In this document: positions 25,469 through 35,857 of the stretch, one piece after another
Layout of the letters: the number at the start of each line of letters is the position of its first letter
How positions within the stretch are numbered: position 1 is the stretch's first letter
Assembly (NCBI RefSeq): GCF_009900765.1
Contig: NZ_JAAABL010000006.1
Location: 1 to 64,000, forward strand
Length of the DNA: 64,000 nt
Reading direction: 5' to 3'
Origin: Rhodovarius lipocyclicus
GTDB taxonomy: Bacteria > Pseudomonadota > Alphaproteobacteria > Acetobacterales > Acetobacteraceae
Notes under the pieces: generated by a model
Database searches by the model: none
Seen by the model: the letters and a program-made list of their open reading frames with translations, nothing else
What the model was told of the DNA's origin: nothing
Translations under genes and position numbers: made by a program

Positions 25469-26526
25469 GGTGCGTCCCCAGCCAGTTCCCGGGCGTTGAT
25501 GCTGGCCAGGCCCTCGCGGATCCGGGCCGTGAAACCGTGCGTCACCATATCCATCGCCACATCCACCGCGTGGGCGAAGCCCATCGCATCCGTTCCGCCA
25601 TGGGATTTCACCACGACACCGTTCAACCCCAGCAGGATGGCGCCATTATAGCGCCGGGGGTCCATCCATTCCCGCAGCCGGTCCAGCGCGGGGCGCGCCA
25701 GCAGATAGCCGATGCGCGCCAGGAGGGAGGAGGTGAAGACCTGCTTCAGCAGGTCGCGCATCAGCTTCAGCGCGCCCTCGCCGGTCTTCAGGGCGATATT
25801 GCCCGTGAAGCCGTCGGTCACCACCACATCCACCGTGCCACGGGTGATGTCGTGGCCCTCGACGAAGCCCTGGAAATTCAGACCCGGATGGCCGCGCAGC
25901 ACATCGGCGGCCTGGCGCACCCGGTCATCGCCCTTCAGCTCCTCGGACCCCACATTCAGCAGGCCGAGGCTGGGGCTGGGCAGGCCCAGCACCGCGCGGG
26001 CGAAGGCATCGCCCATGATGGCGAATTCCACCAGGTTGCGGCTGTCGCACTGCACATTCGCGCCCAGGTCCAGCATCACGACATCGCCGCGCGCGGAGGG
26101 CGCCACGGCCGCCAGCGCCGGGCGGTCGATCTCGGGCAGGGTCTTCAGCACGATCTTGGCGAGCGCCATCAGCGCGCCGGTATTGCCGGCGGAAACCACA
26201 CCCGCCACCTCACCGGCCGCCACCGCGTCGATCGCCATGCGCATGGAAGCACCACGCATACGCAGCGCCAGCGTGGGCTTCATCTCGCCGGGGATGGATT
26301 CCGTGGTGTGCCGCAGGATGCAGGCCGCCCGCGCGCGCGGGTGGCGCTCCAGCAAGGGACGCAGCTTCTCGGTATCGCCGATCAGCAGGAACTTGGCCCC
26401 GGGGTGGCGCTCGGCGGCCAATTCCAGGCCGGCCAGCACCATATCGGGCGCGTCATCGCCGCCCATGGCGTCGATCGCCAGGGCGGCAACGCTGCCGCTT
26501 TCACCACGCATCACGCCATCAGACAC
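25465..26526 (-). CDS. plsX: Phosphate acyltransferase PlsX
   Basis: A 353-residue enzyme making acyl-phosphate from acyl-ACP for membrane phospholipid synthesis. The signature AIDAMGGDDAPDMVLAG begins at about residue 17, with SAGNTGALMALA, PTGN-type VVTDGFTGNIALKTGEG and the C-terminal GVVVKSHGGTDA all present. The start is GTG at 26526, but GTG at 26514 or ATG at 26511 is equally plausible since the first residues are not conserved. It lies between rpmF and fabH on the same strand, a typical arrangement. Confidence 0.95.
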   Translation of the reverse strand: MSDGVMRGESGSVAALAIDAMGGDDAPDMVLAGLELAAERHPGAKFLLIGDTEKLRPLLERHPRARAACILRHTTESIPGEMKPTLALRMRGASMRMAIDAVAAGEVAGVVSAGNTGALMALAKIVLKTLPEIDRPALAAVAPSARGDVVMLDLGANVQCDSRNLVEFAIMGDAFARAVLGLPSPSLGLLNVGSEELKGDDRVRQAADVLRGHPGLNFQGFVEGHDITRGTVDVVVTDGFTGNIALKTGEGALKLMRDLLKQVFTSSLLARIGYLLARPALDRLREWMDPRRYNGAILLGLNGVVVKSHGGTDAMGFAHAVDVAMDMVTHGFTARIREGLASINARELAGDAP

Positions 26527-26619
26527 CCGGATTCACCCTGGCTCTCCCCCGCTGGGCTACACCGTTCGAGCACGGCTGGGCAGGGGGAGTGCCCCGCTTG
26601 ACCGCCGGGCCCGCCACAA

Positions 26620-26820
26620 TCAGGCGCGGATGGCGGATTTCAGCTTCTCGGCCGGCACGACTTCACGGCCGTCATAGTGACCGCAGTGGGAGCAGACATT
26701 GTGCGGACGCACCAGCTCACCACAGTTGGAGCACTCGATATGGGCCTCGGCCGTCAGGGCGTGGTGCGACCGGCGCATGCCACGGCGGGACGGGGAGGTT
26801 TTCTTCTTAGGGACGGCCAT
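26620..26820 (-). CDS. rpmF: 50S ribosomal protein L32 (bL32)
   Basis: A 66-residue protein starting [20 protein letters not shown], the standard bL32 start, with a zinc-ribbon pattern CSNC...CSHC near residues 30-47. The zinc-binding cysteines are intact, so this is the zinc-containing (C+) form. The ATG at 26820 is fixed by this conserved start. It lies between DUF177 and plsX, as in many bacteria. Confidence 0.96.
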   Translation of the reverse strand: MAVPKKKTSPSRRGMRRSHHALTAEAHIECSNCGELVRPHNVCSHCGHYDGREVVPAEKLKSAIRA

Positions 26821-26947
26821 GGTGGCGGGCCTTTCACAAGCGGATGGAAGCTCCGGACCATCACTGACCGGATAGAGGGGGGGCACCTAGCAGAAGGCAG
26901 CCCCGGGTGTCCAGTGGCGCGGGCCGCGAAGGCCCGTTTCCGCCCGG

Positions 26948-27448
26948 TTATTCGCGCCCCTTGCGCAGATGCAGCAGCGCGCCGAAGGGCGAATCCGAGG
27001 GGTCCGTGGCCTCGGGCGGCAGTTCCGCCCCTTCCCGCCGGGGATAGGGGTCGAGCGCGAGGGAGAGCAGCTGGGCCAGCACCTCCCCCAGCTCGGCATA
27101 GCCGCCGACCGTCTCCACCTCATCCTCGGCATCGGGCGATTCGGAGGGCTCCTGCCCTTCGGGAATGATGTGGAAGGCGATCTCCTCGCGCACGCTCTGG
27201 CGCACGGGCTCCATGGTCACGACGCAGGCCTGCTCCACCTCGGCCATCAGGCCGCCGGTGGCGCGCGCGCCGCCCATGCCGTCGGGCTCCAGCGCCAGGT
27301 CGGCCGAGAAGGCATGCAGCGCCAGCAGGCCGAGCCGCTGGGCCAGCGCCTGACATTCCGCGGGCGAGGCCGCCAGCGCCAGCCGGTGCCCCGCGCGCGG
27401 CACGCCCGACACGCGCAGGGGACGGGAAAATTCGAGGGTCTCGGTCAT
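26948..27448 (-). CDS. DUF177 family protein (YceD-like)
   Basis: A 166-residue acidic protein of the DUF177/YceD family. It has the family core VEQACVVTMEPVRQSVREEI near the middle and the C-terminal GELLALALDPYPR-like stretch LLSLALDPYPRREG. Homologues adjoin rpmF, and plant relatives are needed for 23S rRNA accumulation, so a role in large-subunit rRNA processing is likely by family. The start MTETLEFSRPL at 27448 is chosen over an upstream ATG at 27472. It lies 2 bp after the stop of the bc1 chaperone gene. Confidence 0.88.
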   Translation of the reverse strand: MTETLEFSRPLRVSGVPRAGHRLALAASPAECQALAQRLGLLALHAFSADLALEPDGMGGARATGGLMAEVEQACVVTMEPVRQSVREEIAFHIIPEGQEPSESPDAEDEVETVGGYAELGEVLAQLLSLALDPYPRREGAELPPEATDPSDSPFGALLHLRKGRE

Positions 27449-27450
27449 GA

Positions 27451-27996
27451 TCACTGCTCCATGGGCGGCCATACCACCCGCCCGGCCTTCAGGCCGGAAA
27501 ATTCCTGCGCGGCCAGCACGGCCGACAGCTGAAAGGCCCGCGCGGCCAGGCGCCGCGGGGCATCGGGGGGGTCCATCTCATGCCCGCCCCACAGGTTGCG
27601 CAGCAGCGCCTCGGCCAGGGCGGCCTCGTCGCCCGCCTCCAGCGCGGCCTCATAGGCGACGGCGCGGCCGTGGAAAGCCTCCCACATGCGCTTCACCCGC
27701 TTGCCAATGCCCATGTCGCCCACGCCCATCTCGCGCAGGTTCAGGTCCATGTCGCTGAACATGGCATCGAACACCGCCTGGGCCAGCTCCTTGCCGGCCG
27801 GGTCGGAGTCCAGCCGCAGGCGCCGGATCAGCAGCCCCACATGCAGGCAGACCAGGTCGAAGCGGCCCTCCAGCGTGTCCGGCGCGCCGAGCGCCATATA
27901 AAGGGCAGGGTCGCGCGCGGCGCCCACGGCGGCGGTGTAGAGTTCGTGCCCCTCCCGCAGGAAGGGTTTGCGGCGGAACAGCCGGGCCAGGACCAT
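27451..27996 (-). CDS. Ubiquinol-cytochrome c chaperone (CBP3 type)
   Basis: A 181-residue protein with the CBP3/UQCC core: YMALGAPDTLEGRFDLVCLH, FDAMFSDMDLNLREMGVGDMGIGKRVKRMWEAFHGR. Mitochondrial relatives help assemble cytochrome b into complex III, so this points to an aerobic chain with a bc1 complex. The start at 27996 (MVLARLFRRKPF) agrees with the family; a frame extending to 28593 runs antisense to bamE and is rejected. It leads the DUF177-rpmF-plsX-fabH cluster and diverges from bamE. Confidence 0.9.
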   Translation of the reverse strand: MVLARLFRRKPFLREGHELYTAAVGAARDPALYMALGAPDTLEGRFDLVCLHVGLLIRRLRLDSDPAGKELAQAVFDAMFSDMDLNLREMGVGDMGIGKRVKRMWEAFHGRAVAYEAALEAGDEAALAEALLRNLWGGHEMDPPDAPRRLAARAFQLSAVLAAQEFSGLKAGRVVWPPMEQ

Positions 27997-28071
27997 GGTA
28001 GGGGGCGCATCCTCGTCAAATCGATCGGTGCAAGGTTGACCCGGAAAGGCCAAACTGGCACGTCCCAGCAC

Positions 28072-28626
28072 ATGGACACGAAGCCGTTGGCGGTCAATCT
28101 GGGGCGTAAGACAGGGGCACTCCTGGCACTCGCCCTCACGGGGTTCGCGTTGGGCGGATGCCAGTATCTGCCACCCGCGCCGGAACGCCCGCGCGATGTG
28201 TTCAACGCGCCCGTGATCGCGCGCGGGCACCTCGTCACGGCCGAGCAGCTGCAGCAGATCACCCCGGGCGTCACCCGGCGTGAGGACGTGCAGGCGGCCC
28301 TGGGCAGCCCCAGCCAGACCAGCACCTTCGGCGACAATGCCTGGTATTACATCAGCAGCGTCACGCGGCAGCGGCCGGGCCGGGCGCTTTCCGTCTCCGA
28401 CAGCCGGGTGGTGGCGGTGAACTTCAACCCGGACGGCACGGTGAAGGATGTGACCGAGCTGGGCCAGCAGGACCAGCGCAACATCGCCTTCGTGGCGCGC
28501 GAGACGCCGACCCCGGGCAATGACCGCACCCTGTTGCAGGCGCTGTTCGGCAATATCGGCCGCTTCAACCCGGCGGGCGTGTCCGCCCAGCAATCGCCGG
28601 GCGCCACGACCGGCTCGGGCCGCTAG
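28072..28626 (+). CDS. bamE: Outer-membrane assembly lipoprotein BamE
   Basis: A 184-residue lipoprotein of the SmpA/OmlA family. A signal with lipobox (LTGFALGGC, Cys near residue 30) is followed by the BamE domain: QLQQITPGVTRREDVQAALGSPSQTSTFGDNAWYYIS. The last 30 residues are a disordered Gln/Gly tail. BamE stabilises the BAM complex that inserts outer-membrane beta-barrels. The ATG at 28072 begins a typical n-region (MDTKPLAVNLGRK). It diverges from the bc1 chaperone, the order seen across Rhodospirillales. Confidence 0.92.
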   Translation: MDTKPLAVNLGRKTGALLALALTGFALGGCQYLPPAPERPRDVFNAPVIARGHLVTAEQLQQITPGVTRREDVQAALGSPSQTSTFGDNAWYYISSVTRQRPGRALSVSDSRVVAVNFNPDGTVKDVTELGQQDQRNIAFVARETPTPGNDRTLLQALFGNIGRFNPAGVSAQQSPGATTGSGR

Positions 28627-28631
28627 CCGCC

Positions 28632-29546
28632 ATGAGCCAGCCGCCGCCCGCCGCCCGCGCCCTGCTGGCCCGGCTGCGGGGCCTGGTGGAGGCCGAGCAG
28701 CGCGACACGCTCGCCGCGCTGGACTGGATCGAGAACCGCCCGGCGGAAACCGCGGGCGACGAGGCCGCGACCATCGCCGCGCTGCGCGCCGAAAACGCCG
28801 CCCTGCGCGCCAAGCTTTCGGGCCTGTACCAGCACGCGGAATACGAGACCTGGTTCGAGCAGGCCTTCGGCATCAAGTTCCCCACCCCCAACACCTGGCC
28901 CTTCACCACCTTCCAGCAGGGCACGCCCTGGTGCGACAAGGTGGTCTACGGCATGCAGGATGGCGAATTCCTCTACGCCCAGCACCTGATCGCGGAGCTG
29001 GACGCCCAGGGCGTCGCGGGCGACATCGTGGAATTCGGCACCTATGGCGGCACCTGGATGGAAGTGCTGGCCCAGGCCGTCGAAAAAGGGGGTGGCGGAC
29101 GCACCCTGTGGGGCTTCGACAGCTTCGAGGGCCTGCCCGAGCCAGACGCCGCCAAGGACGGCAACATCTGGCACAAGGGCCAGTACGCCGCGACGCTGGA
29201 GGAAGTCTCCACCCGGCTGCGCGCCACGGAGCGCCCCTTCCTGAAGCTGGTGAAGGGCTGGTTCTGCGACACGCTGCCGGTGGAACCCGCCGCCGCCGTC
29301 GAGAAGATCGCCTATGCCCGCATCGACGGGGACCTCTATTCCTCCTGCGTCGATTGCCTGGCCTATCTGACGGACCGGCTGGTGGATGGCGCCATCCTGG
29401 TCTTCGACGACTGGCAGTTCACCATCAACCATGGCGAGACGCTGGCCTTCCGCGAATGGGCGGCGGCCAACCCGCAATTCCGGTTCGAGTTCCTGGGCAT
29501 GAACATGTGGGCGCACCTGTATCTGCGCGTCCATCGCCGGCCATGA
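28632..29546 (+). CDS. TylF/macrocin O-methyltransferase-family protein
   Basis: A 304-residue SAM-dependent methyltransferase of the TylF class. A helical N-terminus (residues 1-65, with heptad-like repeats in IAALRAENAALRAKL) precedes the SAM fold: GDIVEFGTYGGTWMEVLAQ (about 130-150), LWGFDSFEGLPE, the metal-binding acidic segments RIDGDLYSS and LVFDDWQF. TylF enzymes methylate sugar hydroxyls using a divalent metal. It begins 6 bp after bamE and ends overlapping the next methyltransferase (ATGA), so they likely form one transcript. A polysaccharide or glycan substrate is only a guess. Confidence 0.85.
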   Translation: MSQPPPAARALLARLRGLVEAEQRDTLAALDWIENRPAETAGDEAATIAALRAENAALRAKLSGLYQHAEYETWFEQAFGIKFPTPNTWPFTTFQQGTPWCDKVVYGMQDGEFLYAQHLIAELDAQGVAGDIVEFGTYGGTWMEVLAQAVEKGGGGRTLWGFDSFEGLPEPDAAKDGNIWHKGQYAATLEEVSTRLRATERPFLKLVKGWFCDTLPVEPAAAVEKIAYARIDGDLYSSCVDCLAYLTDRLVDGAILVFDDWQFTINHGETLAFREWAAANPQFRFEFLGMNMWAHLYLRVHRRP

Positions 29547-30424
29547 GCGCCCCCGAGATCTTCGACCGCGCCCTGGTCGCCCGCCGGCGCGGCCGGGCGG
29601 CGGCGCATGTGGCCGGCGTCGCCCCCATCCTGGAAGCCGCGGCCGACATGCTGCTGGACCGGTTGGACGACACCACCCACCGCTTCACCCGCGCGCTCGA
29701 CATCGGCGGCCGCGGCGTGGTGGCGCCCATGCTGCGGGCGCGCGGCATTCCCTTCGTGGTCAGCATGGATCTGTCGCCCCGCATGGCGGCGCTGAATGGC
29801 GGCCTCGCGGTCGCGGGGGATGAGGAATGGCTGCCCTTCGCGCCGGGCAGCTTCGACCTAGTGGTGGCCAGCCTCTCCCTGCACAGCGTGAACGACCTGC
29901 CCGGTGCCCTGGTGCAGATCCGCCGCGCCCTGGCCCCCGACGGGCTGTTCCTGGCCTCGCTGCCGGGCCTCGGGACGCTCCAGGGCTTGCGCGAAGCGCT
30001 GATCGCCGCCGAGGCCGAGATCTCCGGCGGCGCCTCCCCCCGCGTGGCCCCCTTCCCGGAGCTGCGGGACATGGCGGCGCTGCTGCAACGCGCGGGGCTG
30101 GCCCTGCCGGTCGCCGACATGCAGGAACTGCCGCTGGCCTATCGCTCCGCCCTGGGGCTGGTGGCGGACCTGCGCGCGGCCGGCGAGCAGAACGCCATCC
30201 GCGCCCGCAACCCGCGCATCCCCCCGCGCATGCTGTTCGCCAGCGCCTTCGCGCGGCTGCAGGCCGAAACGCCCATCCCCACCCCCCTGCCCCTGCTGAT
30301 GCTGACCGGCTGGGCCCCGCACGAAAGCCAGTCCCGCCCCGCCCGCCCCGGCAGCGCCGATATCCGGCTGGCGGATGCGCTGGGCGTGCCGGAACAGAGC
30401 ACGGGCGAAAAGGCCGGGCGGTGA
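29543..30424 (+). CDS. Class I SAM methyltransferase, NDUFAF5/BioC-like
   Basis: A 293-residue methyltransferase. Motif I is ALDIGGRGVVAPML (about residue 55), followed by MDLSPRMAAL, the acidic DEEWLPFAPGSFDLVVASLSLHSVNDLPG and a long C-terminal domain with RIPPRMLFASAFARLQ and a typical LLMLTGWAPHESQ ending. This layout matches the NDUFAF5-like proteins of alphaproteobacteria, related to BioC; mitochondrial NDUFAF5 hydroxylates an arginine of complex I subunit NDUFS7, so a role in complex I maturation is plausible. The start overlaps the TylF-like gene by 4 bp. The glycine-rich loop is unusual (GGRG rather than GxGxG). Confidence 0.8.
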   Translation: MSAPEIFDRALVARRRGRAAAHVAGVAPILEAAADMLLDRLDDTTHRFTRALDIGGRGVVAPMLRARGIPFVVSMDLSPRMAALNGGLAVAGDEEWLPFAPGSFDLVVASLSLHSVNDLPGALVQIRRALAPDGLFLASLPGLGTLQGLREALIAAEAEISGGASPRVAPFPELRDMAALLQRAGLALPVADMQELPLAYRSALGLVADLRAAGEQNAIRARNPRIPPRMLFASAFARLQAETPIPTPLPLLMLTGWAPHESQSRPARPGSADIRLADALGVPEQSTGEKAGR

Positions 30425-30741
30425 GCCCGCCCCCCTTTACCGCGCTGCCGGATGGCGCGCGCCTGGCCGTGCGCCTCACGCCCCGCGCGCATCATGACAA
30501 GGTGGAGGGCATCCAGCCCGACCCGCAGGGCCGCCCCACCCTGGTGCTTCGCCTGACCGCCCCGCCGGTGGAAGGTGCCGCCAACACCGCGCTGATCGCC
30601 TTCGTGGCGAAATCCCTGCGCCTGCCGAAATCGGCCATCGCCATCGCCAGCGGGGAAACCAGCCGGACGAAAAGCCTGCGGATCTCGGCGCCCGACGCGG
30701 AAACCCGGCTGCGCGGCTGGCTGGCGGAGTTTCTGGACTAG
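30421..30741 (+). CDS. DUF167/YggU family protein
   Basis: A 106-residue protein of the DUF167 (YggU) family. Typical segments are [40 protein letters not shown] and [14 protein letters not shown]. The start is GTG at 30421, overlapping the stop of the preceding gene. The family is widespread but without a defined function; homologues are often near cell-division or cofactor genes. Translational coupling places it in the same operon as the two methyltransferases. Confidence 0.9.
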   Translation: MSPPPFTALPDGARLAVRLTPRAHHDKVEGIQPDPQGRPTLVLRLTAPPVEGAANTALIAFVAKSLRLPKSAIAIASGETSRTKSLRISAPDAETRLRGWLAEFLD

Positions 30742-30827
30742 GCTGCTCATGCCTGCCCCGGGAATACGCCACTCCCCAGCCGCCCGGGCTTGCGATACAA
30801 GCGGGCCCGAATGCGAAGGGGTGTGTG

Positions 30828-32503
<1,676 letters not shown>

Positions 32504-32507
<4 letters not shown>

Positions 32508-33043
32508 GCGCGGCCATGCAACGCGCCCTGTTCAGCGCGCCGCGGGTGATCACCACCGCGCGGCTTTCCATGGTGCCGCCCAGTGCCGAACACCTGCCGG
32601 ACCTGATCCGCCTGAAGGGGGATGAGGCGGTGTTCGGCTTCATGCTGCACGGCGTGCGCACCCCCCAGCGCGCGCGGGAGGAGCTGGAGGACGACACCGA
32701 TTTCTGGCAGGTGCGCGGCTATGGCATCTGGTCCGTCTTCCTGCGGGAGACGGGGCAGTTCCTGGGCATCTGCGGCCTGATGGAACGCCCGGACGGGCGA
32801 GGCGTCGCCCTGCGCTACGCGCTGTGGCCGGAAACCCGCGGCTTCGGCTATGCGCGGGAGGCAGCGCGCGCCGCGCTGGATTTCGGCCATGCCGCCGGGG
32901 TGCGCCGTATCATCGCCGTGGCGCGGGAGAGCAACACCGCCTCCCAGGCCGTGATGCGCGACATCGGTATGCGGGAGGCCGGGGGCTTCGTGAACCACGG
33001 CCACCGGATGGTCGTGTTCGAAAGCGTGGCCGATCAAGAATAA
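32504..33043 (+). CDS. GNAT-family N-acetyltransferase (RimJ-like)
   Basis: A 179-residue acetyltransferase. It begins with [29 protein letters not shown], typical of the RimJ/RimL subgroup, followed by acceptor-binding strands [37 protein letters not shown] (the acetyl-CoA loop), and [21 protein letters not shown]. RimJ/RimL relatives acetylate protein N-termini or small amines. The GTG start at 32504 overlaps the ettA stop; ATG at 32516 is a possible alternative. Substrate is unknown. Confidence 0.88.
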
Positions 33044-33197
33044 TTGCCGGCCGCCCCCTTCATCTTGGGGATGCCAATTCCGGACGCCGCCGCTAAAGTG
33101 TTGCCGCGCCGTAAGAGTTTGGTCATGATTTTCCGACCGGATACGGCGCTTCAACACGAGCGGCCCGGCCGCGTGATCCGGAGGGAGGCGGAGAATC

Positions 33198-34154
33198 ATG
33201 GCTGAAGCCCGGCTTCGTCTGATTGCCTCCTCTCCCATCCATCAGATGCAGGCGGCGATGGACGGCCTCTCCGGCCTGCTGGAAACGCCCACTGGCCTGA
33301 TCCAGGCCTGGACCCGCCTGCCGGAACTGCTGGCCCAGTCGGGGCTGGAAACCGCGGAACGCCGTACCGGCTTCCGCGCACACCGCCTGGCTGACCTGGC
33401 CATGCAGGACCCGCTGACCGAATGCTGCTGGAGCCACGGGCCAGACCCCGGCCTGCTGCTGCCGCTGCTGCTGGCGGACAGCAAGGGCGCCGGCGGCGCC
33501 GCCCAGGCCCAGCTGCGCCAGGCGAGCTCCATCGGGCGGATGATCTTCAGCGTCACCTCGCATTTCCCCTTCGCCGAGGGCCTGCGCGAGCGCAGCCGCT
33601 TCGCCGCCCAGCTGCTGGATGTGGTGACGGAAGCGGCCCAGGCGCCCGCCGTGCTCAGCCTGGGCGCGGGTTCCCTGCCCGAGGCCATGCTGGCGCGCCG
33701 TGCCCGGGATGTCGCCCGCTGGATGGTGGTGGAAAAATCCCTGATGGCGCTGGATTCGCTGCTGGCCGCCCATGGCACGCTGCCGGGGCTGGAGCCCAGC
33801 ATGGCGGACCCGCTGCGCACCCTGCTGGGCCCCACCCCGCCCCAGGGCTTCGACCTGGTGCTGCTGGGCCCGCTGCTGGATGGGCTGGACGAAGCCACGG
33901 CCATCCGGGCGCTGCGGGCGGCCTTCGGCGCGCTGCGCCCCGGCGGCCGGCTGTTCCTGGGCAGCTTCGCCGAGGATCTGCCCGACGCCGCCTATCTGGA
34001 CGCGGTGATGGATTGGCGGCCGATCCGCCGCTCGGAGGATGACCTGCACCGGCTGGCGGCCGCGCTGCCCGCGGCCGAGGTGACGGACCCGGCGGTGTTC
34101 CGTGGCCCGAGCCGGGCCATGGTGTTCCTGCAGGCGACGCGCCGAGGGGGCTGA
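33198..34154 (+). CDS. SAM-methyltransferase-like protein
   Basis: A 318-residue cytoplasmic protein. The second half has a methyltransferase-like fold: APAVLSLGAGSLPEAMLARRARDVARWMVVEKSLMAL (motif I and the acidic residue), FDLVLLGPLLDGLDEATAIRALRAAF and LRPGGRLFLGSF. The first 130 residues are helical and not recognised. The glycine-rich loop is degenerate (GAGSLPE), so activity is uncertain. A ggaggcgg ribosome-binding site precedes the ATG. A perfect 9-bp hairpin (34144-34162) surrounds the stop codon and separates it from the convergent TctC gene. Confidence 0.7.
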   Translation: MAEARLRLIASSPIHQMQAAMDGLSGLLETPTGLIQAWTRLPELLAQSGLETAERRTGFRAHRLADLAMQDPLTECCWSHGPDPGLLLPLLLADSKGAGGAAQAQLRQASSIGRMIFSVTSHFPFAEGLRERSRFAAQLLDVVTEAAQAPAVLSLGAGSLPEAMLARRARDVARWMVVEKSLMALDSLLAAHGTLPGLEPSMADPLRTLLGPTPPQGFDLVLLGPLLDGLDEATAIRALRAAFGALRPGGRLFLGSFAEDLPDAAYLDAVMDWRPIRRSEDDLHRLAAALPAAEVTDPAVFRGPSRAMVFLQATRRGG

Positions 34155-34162
34155 GCCCCCTC
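34144..34162. terminator. GC hairpin overlapping the stop codon
   Basis: GAGGGGGCT and AGCCCCCTC form a perfect inverted repeat around the TGA of the methyltransferase-like gene, at a convergent junction with the TctC gene. There is no T run, so it would be a non-classical terminator or an RNA 3' end stabiliser acting on both strands. Confidence 0.4.
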
Positions 34163-34167
34163 CCCTC

Positions 34168-35130
34168 TCACTCCGGCTCGATGCCCGCCGCGCGGATGGC
34201 GTTGGTCCACTTCACCGTTTCCCGCCGCACGAAATCCCGCGCTGCCTCGGGCGTGCCGGTCATCAGGGCCATGCCCAGTGTCTGGGTCATGCGCGCCTGC
34301 AGATCAGGGTTCGCCGCCGCCTGGCGCACGGCGGCGTTCAGCCGCTGCACTGCCACGGCGGGCGTGCCGGCGGGGGCGGCCAGCACGAACCAAGCGAAGA
34401 TCTCGTAATCCGGCAGGTTCCCGGCCTCCGCCACGCTGGGCACATCCGGCAGCTGGGCGCTGCGGGTCTTGGTGGTGATGGCCAGGGCGCGCAGCTGCCC
34501 GCTCTGCACCCCGGGCAGGATCACGGCCTGGTCGGCCACGAACATGTCCACCCGCCCCGCCATCAGGTCCTGCACCGCGGCGGGCGAGGAACGGTAGGGC
34601 ACATGCAGCATGCGCACGCCGGCCATGGAGGTCAGCATCTCCGACGCGACGCGCTGGGAGGAGGAGGCGGAGGCGAAGCTCAGCGCCTCCGCCCGGGCGC
34701 GGGCGGCGGTCAGCAGATCGGCCAGGGTGCGGTGGGGGCTGTTGACGGGCACCGCCACCAGCAGCGGCACGGAGGCGATCATGGAAACGGGCACCAGATC
34801 CCGCTCCATGTCGAAGGGCACGCGGCGGAACAGGGCGTTGGCGGCGGCGTTGGTGGAGTTGGTGCCGATCAGCACCGTGGTGCCGTCCGGGGTGGAGCGC
34901 GCCACGGCCTCGGCGCCGATCAGACCATTGGCGCCCGCGCGGTTTTCCACCACCACCGGCTGGCCCAGCGCCTCACGCATGCGCTCGCCGAACAGGCGGG
35001 CGACGGTGTCGGTCGCGCTGCCGGCGGCGAAGGGGACGATGGCGCGGATCGGGCTGGTCGGCCATTCCTGCGCCTGGGCGTGCGCCAGGGCGGGCGTGAC
35101 GGTGGCGGCGAACAAGGCGCGGCGCTTCAT
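34168..35130 (-). CDS. TctC/Bug-family solute-binding protein
   Basis: The third Bug-type receptor in the window, 320 residues. A short signal (KRRALFAATVTPALAHA) precedes the family motif VPFAAGSATDTVARLF (about residue 32-47) and VVVENRAGANGLIG. The ATG at 35130 follows gggagaaacgccaatg. It stands alone, convergent with the methyltransferase-like gene and 93 bp downstream of mlaC on the same strand. It has no nearby membrane components. Sequence differs clearly from the receptors at 0.5, 2.9 and 56.5 kb, so it is not a recent duplicate. Ligand unknown. Confidence 0.9.
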   Translation of the reverse strand: MKRRALFAATVTPALAHAQAQEWPTSPIRAIVPFAAGSATDTVARLFGERMREALGQPVVVENRAGANGLIGAEAVARSTPDGTTVLIGTNSTNAAANALFRRVPFDMERDLVPVSMIASVPLLVAVPVNSPHRTLADLLTAARARAEALSFASASSSQRVASEMLTSMAGVRMLHVPYRSSPAAVQDLMAGRVDMFVADQAVILPGVQSGQLRALAITTKTRSAQLPDVPSVAEAGNLPDYEIFAWFVLAAPAGTPAVAVQRLNAAVRQAAANPDLQARMTQTLGMALMTGTPEAARDFVRRETVKWTNAIRAAGIEPE

Positions 35131-35223
35131 TGGCGTTTCTCCCGGTGGACTCAGCCGCGCGGGATACGCCGGGCTGGGCCGCTCGGCAAGCGTGCGGCCC
35201 GGTGTGCCGTCAAATTAGCGGGT

Positions 35224-35847
35224 TCAGCGCCCCAGCTGGCGCTTCAGCGCCGTGATCAGCGAGGACACCTGCCCGCCGCCGCGCTGGATGACGGAGGAAT
35301 ATTCGCTGCGGGTGGTCAGCCGCAGGGAGGTGCCCTCGGCGATGAGGTCCACGATGCGGGGGGCGCCGTTCACATCCGACACGCGCCAGTCGAGGTTGAA
35401 GGCGGCGGTGCCCGGCCGGGTGACGATGGTGGAGACCAGCGCGTCGTCATCCGTGCGGGACTGGCTGCGGCCCATCTCGAAGCGCACGCCCTGGTATTCG
35501 CCGAAGCGGCCGGCCAGGTTGCGCACCAGGCTTTCCTCGAACAGGGTCAGGAATTCCTGCTGTTCCTGCGCGGAGGCCTGGCGCCAGAAGCGGCCGATGA
35601 CGAAGCGGGCCACGCCCTCGATATCGACGCTGCGGCGCAGGATGTCCGCGACCTTCTGCCGTCGCTGGTCCGCCGGGATGCCGGGGTTGTTGATCACGCC
35701 CACCAGCTCCGTGCCGCTGGCCTGGATGAAGGCGCTGGCGCGGTTGGTGTCGATCTGCGCCCAGGCCGGCGGGATCGCGGGCAGGACCGCCGCCGCGGGG
35801 GCGAGCAGCACCAGGCCGCCGAGAATGCGGCGGGAAACGCGGATCAT
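35224..35847 (-). CDS. mlaC: Phospholipid-binding protein MlaC
   Basis: A 207-residue periplasmic protein of the MlaC (Ttg2D) family, which shuttles phospholipids between the MlaA complex and the MlaFEDB transporter. Signal peptide RRILGGLVLLAPAAAVLPAIPPAWAQ; then VDIEGVARFVIGRFWRQASAQEQQEFLTLFEESLVRN, the family core, and the C-terminal strands DVNGAPRIVDLIAEGTSL. The start at 35847 is supported by gaggagctaccc upstream. It lies 10 bp downstream of mlaA. MlaD/E/F/B are not in the window. Confidence 0.92.
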   Translation of the reverse strand: MIRVSRRILGGLVLLAPAAAVLPAIPPAWAQIDTNRASAFIQASGTELVGVINNPGIPADQRRQKVADILRRSVDIEGVARFVIGRFWRQASAQEQQEFLTLFEESLVRNLAGRFGEYQGVRFEMGRSQSRTDDDALVSTIVTRPGTAAFNLDWRVSDVNGAPRIVDLIAEGTSLRLTTRSEYSSVIQRGGGQVSSLITALKRQLGR

Positions 35848-35857
35848 GGGTAGCTCC

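Noticed and set aside
28520-29542. Extension of the NDUFAF5-like methyltransferase to a start inside bamE
   Set aside because: It would overlap the whole TylF-like gene in another frame; the ATGA junction at 29543 is the natural start.
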